Positions 9,978 to 19,620 of a DNA stretch of 64,000 bases are shown in pieces. A program made the position numbers and the translations under genes. Under the pieces are notes generated by a model, which was not told the origin of the DNA, ran no database searches, and worked only from the letters and a program-made list of their open reading frames with translations. Source of the DNA: Brasenia schreberi (taxonomy: Eukaryota; Streptophyta; Magnoliopsida; Nymphaeales; Cabombaceae). The stretch lies in contig JAYKKT010000061.1 of NCBI GenBank assembly GCA_036023115.1, positions 14,157,001 to 14,221,000 on the forward strand, written 5' to 3'. Position 1 is the first letter of the stretch. Every line of letters starts with the position of its first letter.

Positions 9978-12388
9978 TGTAGACATGAAAATTTTTACTT
10001 CAAAGTTTATGTAAAACTCGAAGCGAAATTTTTCTATCTACTTGCTTGCACGAGCATGCCAGCTAGTTTGCAAAACTAGCAAAGTTTTGAAAGACAAGAC
10101 TTTTTAGGTGATTGGGGACAAGGAGACTCTTTTCGCTTTAAACCTTATTGAATCGATACTCAAGGGTCGGTTTAAGTGCTTAGGAACTTCAAGTTTGAAA
10201 CAAATATGAACTTCAATTTACGTGAATAGCTTATGTTTTTGAAAGATATTGAATGTGCACTTTGGTTCAAGAACATGAAATGAACAAGTCCTCAAAAACA
10301 GAATGTTATGTTTTCAGGGCTTGTTTCCCGAATAGATCTGAAGCCTTTACAGACTTCCAAAAGTCACCAAAACTTAATCAGGCAAAACCTGTGTGGAGGA
10401 TCTATAGTACTTTACAGATCTAAAATTGGAGTTGTTTTGAGTCAAAATTAAATCAATGAAGTAGACTCACTCGGATGCCTGAAACTGTCTTGCCACAGAA
10501 ATATAGAGGCTTAAAGATGAGCCTATATCTTGGCAATATGAGTTTCAAATTTAATGATTTTGATATTGTTGAAAAGCTATAGATGTCATCTTTCCAATGC
10601 ATCAAAAATCAATCGATTTAGACTCCTACAGACAAAGTTATGGGATAAAAACCCAAGCTCTATTGCAGGAAAAACGATTGTGCAGATAGTAGACAGATTT
10701 TTGTTCGGATTTGCCCAATTTTACTTACATTGTTGGACGACCCTAAAATTCTTGAAAATTTTATTTAAGGTGGGCTAGTATGTGTATAATAAGTGGGCAA
10801 AGTTTTAGACAAAAAGGAGCAAGCATCCGGAAATTAAAATTACAGTAATCATCAGATACAAAAATGCTGGAAATTCAAATTTTGGTTTTTAAGAATATAA
10901 TGATTCAAACTCACATGAATTTAAAATGCAACAACTCTACATTTTCAAATTAAATTGCTGAATTGAAATGAAAGGAAATTATCTTTATAAGCATAAACAT
11001 AGAGGAGGTAGAGAATATCGAGTGATTACAGAATATATTGGGGAAGAAGAGCATAAACAAACACATAAAGTGCGTGTGTGTAATAGTGAGAATTCAGCAA
11101 ATGAAATGTAAAGACATTGAATCTAAGTACTATTACAACATGGGGGGAGGATGAGCTCTATTAATACAACCCCAATTTAACTAAATTAGAAGAAGGAAGA
11201 TTGAATTAAAATTGAATGAAGAATGTACTTACACGATTTTGTCAAAATAGGCTGGGGATTCAAGAGTGAATCCGGCCACTTGAACTCCTTCTTCTTCCAC
11301 AAACTCCCTCAGCACTCACCTAGCTACCCTCTTCTTCACCCAAACCTTGATGTGCATGACCCTTTTTGCTGGGATTTCTTTCCTCTAGCCTAATCACTCA
11401 CCCAAGATAGAAGCCTCACTCTCTCCAAGTTCCAAGATGAGCCAACCCGCCCCCCCCTTGGCCCCTTTTATAGGCCAAGGGGGCTGGCTGGTTTCTAGCC
11501 CCTTCCATGGGGCAGGCTGGACCAGCATTCTTGGCTTCATTTGGTCCACTTGATCCAAGGCAAGTGGTCCCTCCTTAGTGCCTTAGACCAGCCCCATGTG
11601 GGTTGGTCCTTGGTGCAACCGAATTGCATTCATCTTGACCCTTGGTGTAGCTGAATTGCATTCATCTTGACCCTTGGTGCAGCCGTTTTAACCCTTGGTG
11701 CAGCCGATCCTAGCACACTTGGCATTTCATTACAACTTGATTTCAACATTTTTAGCCGGACCTAGCTAGGTTCTTTCAAATTAATTCGGTCATGCTTGAG
11801 TTTGCTTCTTCATGTTCCATTTTGATTCCACAGGGCACTTGTAGCTTGACTTCTTCTTGATGATATTCCACAGCTTCACCATGGCCTCAAGTCCAACTCT
11901 AGTTCGATCCTTTGCTTGAATTGATGAGCTTGGTTTGGTCTTGGTCAAGCTCGATTTTCTCCTTGACTTCTTCATATAGAATTGGATGCATTTGATTTTG
12001 ATTTGGCTAGCTTAATCCTTATATTAATTGGATAAGCTTGGACTTGATTGGGCTTTGACAAACTTGATTTTCTACCTGAGCTTAATCTTAGCTCGATCTA
12101 GGTAGGGATTTGGACTTGAGCTTGATCCCATATATTGATCTTATCTTGATACTTCAACCTTATCTTCTTTTTGGGAATCGATCTAGTTCTAGGATTGGGT
12201 CTCACCTGTTTATCTGCATCAAAAACTCATGGGCTGTTTGAATTTAAAGCCTTTATTTTGAAATATTCCCCAAAAGGCTTAAACTTTAAAATTTTGGGGT
12301 TTTTGAATTTAAAGGTTCATAAAGGCTTTAAATTGGTTTTCGAAATTGAGGAGTTTTTTAAAACATTTTAAAATTTTGGGTGTTTAGA
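9978..12388 (-). repeat. Solo LTR A (gypsy-type, 2,411 bp), minus strand
   Basis: Read on the minus strand it runs from TCTAAACACCC (12388) to ...TCTACA (9978). It aligns end to end, with indels, with the plus-strand LTR at 29624-31840. Shared blocks include the CCCCATGGAAGG / GGCCTATAAA promoter word (here 11455-11520), the CATGTTGTAATA word (about 11135), an AATTTTCAAGAATTTTAGGG block (about 10740) and the CTAGCTGGCATGCT end (about 10055). The flanks read GTTGT (9973-9977) and GTTGC (12389-12393), a 5 bp target duplication with one mismatch. No gag or PBS adjoins either side, so it is best read as a solo LTR. It carries its own minisatellite near 11608-11710. Confidence 0.75.
11608..11710. 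repeat. Minisatellite inside solo LTR A
   Basis: The word CCTTGGTG(C/T)A(A/G)C recurs at 11608, 11640, 11672 and 11693, giving a 32 bp period and a final shortened 21 bp copy. It lies just upstream of the LTR promoter word in the U3 part when read on the LTR strand. Confidence 0.75.
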
Positions 12389-12393
12389 GTTGC

Positions 12394-12730
12394 ATAAATG
12401 TTTACCATATTTCTCTTTGCTTTCAATTTTTAGTTACTCATCTCCTTCCCTATGGACCTTTCAAGAGTTCAATATACATTTTGTCTTTCAAATATTTTGA
12501 CATTCCATCTAGATCTAAAGTGACATACTTGCTTTATATCATCAGGTCCCTGTGGGAGGACCTGAAACATTGAAAAATACCTCTTCTTTTCATCGTAGGA
12601 GATTAGGACAGAAAATTCAGAAAGATTACTGAGCAGATGTATACTGAAGTCTCCACCAGATCTTATATGATCAGCAACTCGACATCGAGTGCAACAAGAA
12701 ATAGTGAAGACTGCGAACAGATCACCAAGC
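12394..12730. other. Unassigned DNA between solo LTR A and hydrolase-like repeats
   Basis: No supported feature. Part of it could be intron or exon of the damaged hydrolase-like gene that follows, but no motif shows this. Confidence 0.25.
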
Positions 12731-12995
12731 TTCATGAGATCCTTGTTGTGCCTGACTGTGGGCATGCTGTTCACTTGGAAAGACCCCCCTGCCTGTCATC
12801 AATGCGATTCGAAAATTTTCAGATGGTCTCAAAGTTACTTCATGACTGTCCTTCTATACGTTAAGGTGGTTCTTGAGATTCATGAGATCCTTGTTGTGCC
12901 CGATTGTGGGCATGTTGTTCACTTGGAAAGGCCCCTGCCAATCGTCAATGCGATTCAAAAATTTTCAGATGGTCTCAAAGTTACATCATGACTAT
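12731..12995 (+). pseudogene. Tandemly duplicated C-terminal exon fragment resembling an alpha/beta hydrolase
   Basis: Two copies about 148 bp apart (12731-12849 and 12879-12995) encode HEILVVPDCGH(A/V)VHLERP, the second continuing NAIQKFSDGLK. In alpha/beta hydrolases the C-terminal strand is followed by a GH dipeptide whose His is the catalytic histidine, usually in the form ..VIP.CGH.VHLE.P, and a helix of the type ...I..F. Both copies keep that His. Copy 1 shifts frame after the Pro, while copy 2 stays open to a stop at 12989-12991. The rest of the hydrolase fold (nucleophile elbow GxSxG, acid) is not seen upstream. It is most likely a gene fragment caught between repeats. An active last exon of a larger spliced gene is possible but unsupported. 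Confidence 0.45.
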
Positions 12996-13791
12996 ACTTC
13001 GTGTTCAGTTAACCTCTTCCATTACCTTCTGTTGTTGTTGGTGTTCTCAGTTTGCTATCTGTTATTGAAGTCCAAAATGTCCCAGATGATGGATGTTCAG
13101 AATCTGCAGAGTTTTGTTTATACAGGCTTGTTTCCTCCTGCCACCGTACTTGCACTATTTATAATTTCATACCCTCTTTTTACATGGCTGTGCCAGTGTA
13201 ATACTGAGCCGCAAATCAATATTTCTCCATTTTTAATAATTATCCGTTTATAATATGTCATGTCATTATCATTACGTAATAACCCTGGGCGCTTATTTGA
13301 CAGTGGTCTAGACTTTTCCAATTTGGTGCCATACCAAGTCCATGTCATGCCTGCTGATATGGATACCATCTCCTTAGTTTTCAATTTTGTTTAAGTCTAA
13401 TGTTAATTTGGTTTTAGTTTAGTATAAAGTTTTACTCCTCTATAGTTCATACACACACATACACACGGGCGCATTGTCTTTGTGTTCCGGTACCTGTGAT
13501 TTTTAAGTTTCTGTTATAGAGGTTGGTTAAGCTGAGTCTTGCAAATATTGAGTGCGAGTAGGCTCACATTTTTTGGCAAAGTGACAGATAACACAGAAGG
13601 TGATGAAATACAAGGAAATACACAAATCTTGATGATGTCAATTAATATCAAAAGGCGGTCTGCAGTGGCTTACAGCTAAGGCACCATCGTATGACGTTGG
13701 GTCTTCATGGCATCATCCTGCGTTTAGTGAAGTATGGGGTTCGCTTGCTTGATCTCCTGTTGTTGTCAGATCAAGTGATACCAATGGTTAC
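12996..13791. other. Unassigned intergenic DNA
   Basis: No gene supported. A CACACA/ACACAC stretch near 13450 is the only simple repeat noticed. Confidence 0.3.
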
Positions 13792-13902
13792 GTTGTGGTG
13801 TCAATTTCTGAAAAAATATAGGCTATATGAAAGTTGTGGTGTCAATTTCTGAAAAAATATAGGCTATATGAAAGTTGTGGTGTCAATTTCTGAAAAATAT
13901 AT
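13792..13902. repeat. 41 bp tandem repeat, about 2.7 copies
   Basis: The unit begins GTTGTGGTGTCAATTTCTG and starts at 13792, 13833 and 13874. The first two copies are nearly identical; the third breaks off after the AAAAATAT word. It encodes nothing recognisable. Confidence 0.9.
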
Positions 13903-15544
13903 TCAGTAGACAATCAGAACAAACATCCCAATTATGAAAGACTAGTGAGCGCCTTATGCCAATCATGCCAATTAAAAGAATAGCAAAAACATCATCTTTT
14001 TTACTTTTTGCTGGAAGAATTTGATTATTTGCATCTCAAGGTTTTTGGTTCTATATAATCTTGTAGATTTGCCTGGTAGCTTTTCTTCTTCCCTTGTTTT
14101 AAAACCTTCGGAAACACTAGACAAAGAAGCGACTGAGCCAAACAAATCGACTTATGGGGCTGACGAAACGACTACTCCCAGCTAGTCCTAATCCTTATGT
14201 CCCTCGTATGGATTTGAAGTACTATTGAGTTCTTGCTCTTTGTTGCAATCTTATCTGAAGTTATTTGGCTTGTATAAACGTGAACTGTTGACTTGTCCGT
14301 GTAATCCATTTCAAATATGATATTGCTCAATCTACTGGTGTTGTTGGTATCCTGAAAAACTTGCAAATTTTATCAAATAATATATCGCCTTCACTGGATC
14401 TTCTAATATTAAGAAAAAAGTGAAGCGGACGTTGGGCCTTTCTAGACACAAGATTTGATTTCTTCACCTCCTTTTGACTTTTCCCAGTTATTTCAAATTC
14501 CTCGCAACCACCATAGAACTTCCAAAGTAGAATCCTTCGTTCCCAACGTATTCAAGCATTGGCCTGTTCTGGAATAGTTTCTATGGAAGTCGAACCCCCA
14601 GTTTACCGGATGAACTTTCCCGGGCTGGTGAATAAGTAAACTTCAGGCAAACTCTTTATTTAGTACTTATTTGCAATGCATCAGTCTTTTTTATCTGAGT
14701 CACTTCGCTAAGATTCACTACATTTTCTTCTGCGTCCTTGTTCTTCCCGCCGTATCACGTACCATGCATGCTCAGTTTGTTTTTGCAATCAAATGCAAGT
14801 AACCTTAATGTCAATCACCTTTTTAGGTTCTTACGACACATTTGGAAATCCATAATTATTTTAACAAACCAGCAATATGAATTTTCCATTGCACGTGTAA
14901 TTGCATCTGCACTTAATTTTTGCATTGAAAATAACAAGTTTCGTCTTTATCTTGTTCTCAACTTGTTTGTATGCCTTAATTAATGCCCACAGAAGTAATG
15001 TGCATCAACCGAGTAAGTTTTTATTGCAACTCATTCTTAAGTAATATGATTAACGTTTTCTAGTTATTCTTTCGAAGTCGTTAGTGTTGTATGGCCTTTG
15101 TAATACACATGCTTAAACCTGTATTTAACTATTGTACCCAATACTATCCAAAGCAAAAACAAGGAGAAGGTGTTTAACGAGATCATGGACTCAGGCTCTT
15201 CGAGAATATAAAGCCCTCTTTCGCTACCATTCCGAAAAGATATTGCATGCAAAGATAACATGAGCAACGTATATTTGTTTGTCTTTATGGCCTAAAATGT
15301 TTCCGCACTTTAGGTGGTGCATCACCTCTTGAGCTTTTCGTGGCGCACATTTGTTCATAAAGAAATTACTGACTATTGTTCTTTCATAGCCGCTAATTAA
15401 TTTTTCTGAAAAGTTGTCATTGTGGCTTCAACTTTCAGTCGGACATTGGATCCAAGGCTTTCACTGTACAATTAAAACGAACATGTTCATTTTTCATATA
15501 CGAAGCCCAATTTTCATACATGGTATATGCAAATTTTCAATTAT
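13903..15544. other. Unassigned intergenic DNA
   Basis: No recognisable coding region or RNA gene on either strand. Short open frames at 14172-14366, 14738-14983 and 15064-15267 lack motifs. Confidence 0.3.
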
Positions 15545-16596
15545 GGTAGTTATGACAATCTTTTAAGAAGAATATAGTGACCTTTGGAAAACCTTGGGAA
15601 AAAGGGTATCCAATTGACATACATAAACCTTAAAGGAGACATAGAATGGTGCAAAAACATGTGTGAGGACTCATGAAAGAATGACAAACTTCATTGAAGT
15701 TAATATTGGGTTACATTAAGGATCAACTTTGACTGATGAGCTAACAAAACATATTAAAGATGAAGTACCTTGGTGTATATTATTTGTAGAGGGCATTGTG
15801 TTAGTGGAGGAGTCTAAGAAAAAAGTTAATAGAAAATTGGAACTATGGAGAGAAACATTAGAAAGTAAAGGCTTTCGACTTAGTAGAACAAAGACATAAT
15901 ATATGGAATGTAAGTTTGATCTTTTCATTACTTGAGAGGACATAGAAATTAAAATTGACACACATTGTATCCCTCAAAAGGAAAGTTTTAAATACCTAGA
16001 GTCAATTTTTAGAGTGATGAAAGAATTGATAGAGATGTTATGCATAGAATTACTGCTGACTGGTTAAAATGGAGAGGAGCATCAAGTATTCTTTGTGATA
16101 AGAAGAAGATACATTAAAGTTAAAAGGTAAATATTATAGAGCAACAATAAGACTTGTCATGTTTTATAGTTCTAAGTTTTGGGCAGTTAATCATCAATAT
16201 ATACAAAAGATGTCTGTGACAGAAATGAAGATATTGAGATGGATGAGTGGTCATACAAGAAAAGACCGTATACATAATGAGGTTATTAGAAACAAATTAG
16301 GAGTGACACCAATAGAGGATAAAATGAGAGAATATCATTTAAGATGATTTGGAAATATAGAAAGAAGATTAAAAGAAGAACTTGTAAGAAGGTATGAAAA
16401 TTTAGATTTTGAAAGTACTAAAAGAGGTAGAGAACCACCACAAAAGTGTTGGAAAGAAACAATAAAGAATAACTAGTTTATTGTGAGTTAACTCCTAACA
16501 TAATACATGATAGGGCTATGTGGAAACAAACAATCCATGTAACTGACCCCGTCTAGTATGAGAAAAGACTTAGCTGTTCTTGTTGTTGTTGTTGTC
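15545..16596 (+). mobile_element. RTE LINE, 5'-truncated copy with intact 3' tail
   Basis: The sequence follows the RTE copy at 54340-55396. It contains [41 protein letters not shown] and the C-terminal block [31 protein letters not shown] (open frame 16159-16347). The RT active-site FADD of the sister copy reads VEGI here, and a block just before it (QGSTLSPY...MVMDE region) is shortened by a deletion, so the polymerase is dead. The 3' end is the RTE-style tail: a GACCCCGTCTAG word, then ACTTAG and a (TTG)n run ending near 16596. Loss of the 5' end with a preserved tail fits target-primed reverse transcription that stopped early. Confidence 0.8.
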
Positions 16597-17468
16597 AAGA
16601 ATATCAATAACAAGCACGAGCTGTTCATGAACGACTATGTACATCTTGAACCTTTCAACGGTCATGTAGATCCCGTACTTGGTCTTCAACACGATACGAT
16701 AATATCATATGTTAAGTGAACCACTGCACATTTCTTTGGTGCTAGCAACATCGTCTACAAGCAAAGTGACCACTAGAAACACCCCTAACTCGTGAGCAAG
16801 TAGAAATCTGTAAGCCATTAAAAGCTAGTCCACAAATACTTCAATCCATCAATCATAGTCCATGAAAGATTTCTTACCTCATAAAATATATGTGAATGTT
16901 GTGAGATCTCATGGCCTCGTATATCCGTAAGTACTATACATTTTAAAACATCTACATACCTATTGTAAACTAATATTTAATTGCATACATCATATGTATA
17001 GTGTACATGTTTACATACATGTGTATAGTGTGCACTGCCATGACTTCTTGTTGAGACATTATAGATGACCATGGTACGATTCGCTCCACTGGACAATCTT
17101 TGACAAACGAACTAAATAATTTCCAACCTTTGGTAACCACAAAATGAACTTTTGTAGGCAAAAATAAAGAGAACATCCCCTATGCTTCTTATCCTTTCCT
17201 TTTCACCCTAACGAAGAATAGAGGAGGGAGAGAGAGAGAGAGGATGAGGAAGAAAAAAGGAGATTTGCTGGGAGCCAATTTTTGAAGTTAACCAGCAACC
17301 GCTTGCATTTCATGTGCCCAAAAATGCACTCCTCTCATCGCTCAAAGAAGGGGATCTCGCAACAAGTACATAAACTTTTACATTGTAAAAATGTCAATAA
17401 AGAAGAATTGGGAAGATCACATGCATAGCAGTAAATGTCCATCTTGCCAGGGCATTATTATGACATCT
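16597..17468. other. Unassigned DNA with a GA microsatellite
   Basis: No gene is supported. A short GAGAGA run lies at about 17220-17242. The part next to 17468 is simply the flank of the Copia-3 LTR. Confidence 0.3.
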
Positions 17469-18136
17469 TGTTGAAACATACATTACGACAGTATAATTTG
17501 AAGGGACAACCTCTCTTGGTGGCGGGTGGATTCCGGCGTTTCTGATGGAGAACAGCTTTGGTCTGCGTCTCCTGCTTTGCGACATTGAGACTAATTCTTC
17601 AGTGTTTGCCGGCCACTTTCTGTACGCAGCAAATTTGAGTGAGATTGAGTGCGGTTGGGTGCGAGGTTCCCACACAAGGGTTTTCCAGGGATGAGTTTTC
17701 AAGTCTGTGAGTCTCTCTGTATCTTGTTTGAGATCTATATATTCGATTTGTAATGGCTGCCTTTTATAGGCAGCCCGCTCCCCCTCATCCCGGATGCTCC
17801 ACCTATGGCTTCCATTGTCTGGAGCATATCTCGGAGACGTTACCGAAAATCCTGGTAACGTTCATCCATTACACCTTGGCTCTATCCGTTTAGGTAACGG
17901 ACTGGATGACCAGTCCAGCCGTTACCTGAGCCGAGAATGGCCACCTTTGTACTTATCTGTAACATCTCCTACTTGGTCATTCGAGCTAAGTGTATCGACA
18001 TACTGGTTTTCCTCCCACTTTTCAAGGTTTTTCCTAGTTATGTCGTTACCTAATTACTATTGCAATCAGAACCTGTTGTTTGGTTATTTCCCTACACAAC
18101 AATTTGTCCGATGTATGGTTATTTACCTATACAACA
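17469..18136 (-). repeat. 3' LTR of Copia-3
   Basis: On the minus strand the LTR starts TGTTGTATAGG (18136) or, from an almost identical word 35 bp further in, TGTTGTGTAGG (18101). It ends TTTCAACA at 17469, so the termini are TGTTG...CAACA. A TATA box (CCTATAAAAGGC on the minus strand) lies at about 17760-17772. It directly follows the Copia-3 RNase H end, as a 3' LTR should. The doubled start word is a local 35 bp duplication and makes the exact edge uncertain. A clear polypurine tract was not found. Confidence 0.6.
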
Positions 18137-19096
18137 ATCAAACATACCTCAAACCCATGTTAGTAACATGTTTTGAGAAGAGATCCTCTGTTATGCCTTT
18201 TGTTAAGGGGTCTCCCAACATATCTTCTGTTGGCATTTATGAGATGGATATTTTCTTTCTCATAACCATATTATGAACATAGTGGTATTTTACCATTATA
18301 TGCTTGCTTTTCGAGCAATCCGCTCCACTCTTAATAAGAGTAATTGTTATATTGTTATCACAATAGATAACTATTGGCTCGTCTGTTATTTCCAACTTCA
18401 AATCTCGTATGAAGCGGCTTATCTAGACAACACTTATTGCAGCCATACAGCAAGCTACATACTCAGCTTCTTGTGTATGCAATGCTACACAACCCTATTT
18501 CTTACATGCCCAAGAAACAGCACCACCTCCAAATAAGAATATTTGTTTCGAGGTTGATTTGCTATCATCTTTGATCCCAGCAAAGTCAACATCTGAGTAT
18601 CCTACCACTTTGAGTTCATCTGCTTGAAAACACAGTTTCAAGTCCTTTGTTCCTTTCAAATATCTTAGAATCATTTTCACAGCTACTCAGTGCTGCCAAC
18701 CAGGATTACTTTGATATCTACTTACAAGACTAACAGCAAAGCTGATATCAGGTCTTGTACACAACATAGCATACATCAAGCTCCCAACAGCTTGTGCATA
18801 AGGAACATTAGGCTTATCGTCTCTTTCACCGGACAATCAGCCTTACTCAATTTAACCCCTTTTGCAACAGGTGTATCTGCAGACTTGCATTCACCCATTT
18901 TAAACTTCTTAAGGATATAGTCAATATATCTCTCCTGACTCAGGCATAAGAGTCTAGATTCTCTATCTCGAGAGATCTTTATTCCCAAGATATAAGATGC
19001 TTCCCACATATCCTTCATTTCGAACTTGGAATTCAACCATGACTTGGTTTTGACAATCATCTCATTGTTGTTTCCAGTCAACAATATGTCATCTAT
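18137..19096 (-). pseudogene. Copia-3 reverse transcriptase C-terminus and RNase H, broken
   Basis: On the minus strand the translation starts DDILLTGNNNEM, the end of the YVDD box of a Ty1/copia RVT_2 domain. It continues EASYILGIKISRDR, LLCLSQERYIDYILKKF and TPVAKGVKLS (19070-18780), then the RNase H part: MILRYLKGTKDLKL, GYSDVDFAG, STSKQIFLFGGGAVSW (18680-18500), EAEYVA, CDNN and the DPLTKGI end (18500-18160). Asp of the GYSD-DFAG motif and the DDIL acids are present, but several stops and shifts separate the pieces. Everything upstream of DDIL (gag, protease, integrase, most of RT) is replaced by an RTE LINE piece. LTR sequence follows immediately. Confidence 0.85.
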
Positions 19097-19575
19097 ATTG
19101 TTTCTTTCCAACACTTTTGTGGTCGTCCTCTACCTCTTTTAATACTTTCCAAATTTAGTTTTTCTACCCTTCTTACAGGTTCTTCTTCTGATCTTCGTTC
19201 TATATGTCCAAATCATCTTAAACGATGTTCTCTCATTTTATCCTCTATTGGTGCCACTCCTAATTTGTTTCTAATAACCTCATTATGTATACGATCTTTT
19301 CTCGTATGACCACTCATCCATCTCAACATCTTCATTTCTGTCACAGACATCTTTTGTACATGTTGATGATTAACTGCCCAACACTCAGAACCATAAAACA
19401 TGGCAGGCCTAATTGCTGCTCTATAATATTTACCTTTTAATTTTAATGGTATCTTCTTATCACAAAGAATACCTGATGCTCCTCTCCATTTTAACCAACC
19501 AGCATTAATTCTATGTGTAACATCTCCATCAATTCTTCCATCACTTTGAAAAATTGACCCTAGGTATTTAAAAGG
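19097..19575 (-). mobile_element. RTE LINE 3' RT-region fragment fused in sense to Copia-3
   Basis: On the minus strand it encodes, in one frame (19401-19213), [62 protein letters not shown], the same block as in the copies at 16159 and 54970, and the closest of them to the 54970 copy. It then runs on to the PQKCWKETI word and stops there. The RTE tail is absent: at 19096 the minus strand passes directly into the Copia-3 DDIL motif. The upstream edge, near 19575, ends in a small templated-insertion scar. No activity is possible. Confidence 0.85.
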
Positions 19576-19615
19576 AAAGTTTTAAAGTTTAACATCTCCA
19601 TCAATTCTTCCATCA
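19518..19615. repeat. Direct 26 bp duplication plus snap-back copy at RTE edge
   Basis: The word TAACATCTCCATCAATTCTT followed by CCATCA occurs at 19518-19543 and again at 19590-19615. Between them GGAAAGTTTTAAA is the inverse of RTE sequence that should have continued there. The arrangement is a short inverted copy followed by a short direct copy. Confidence 0.8.
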
Positions 19616-19620
19616 ATTCA

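Noticed and set aside
13792..13902. CRISPR-like array
   Set aside because: Direct tandem repeat without spacers, in plant nuclear DNA. The 90 bp repeats at 27 kb and the 38 bp repeats at 21.7 and 30 kb were rejected for the same reason.
14560..14640. Possible rRNA or organelle scrap near 14.6 kb
   Set aside because: A few words looked structured, but no match to any rRNA or organelle gene could be followed.
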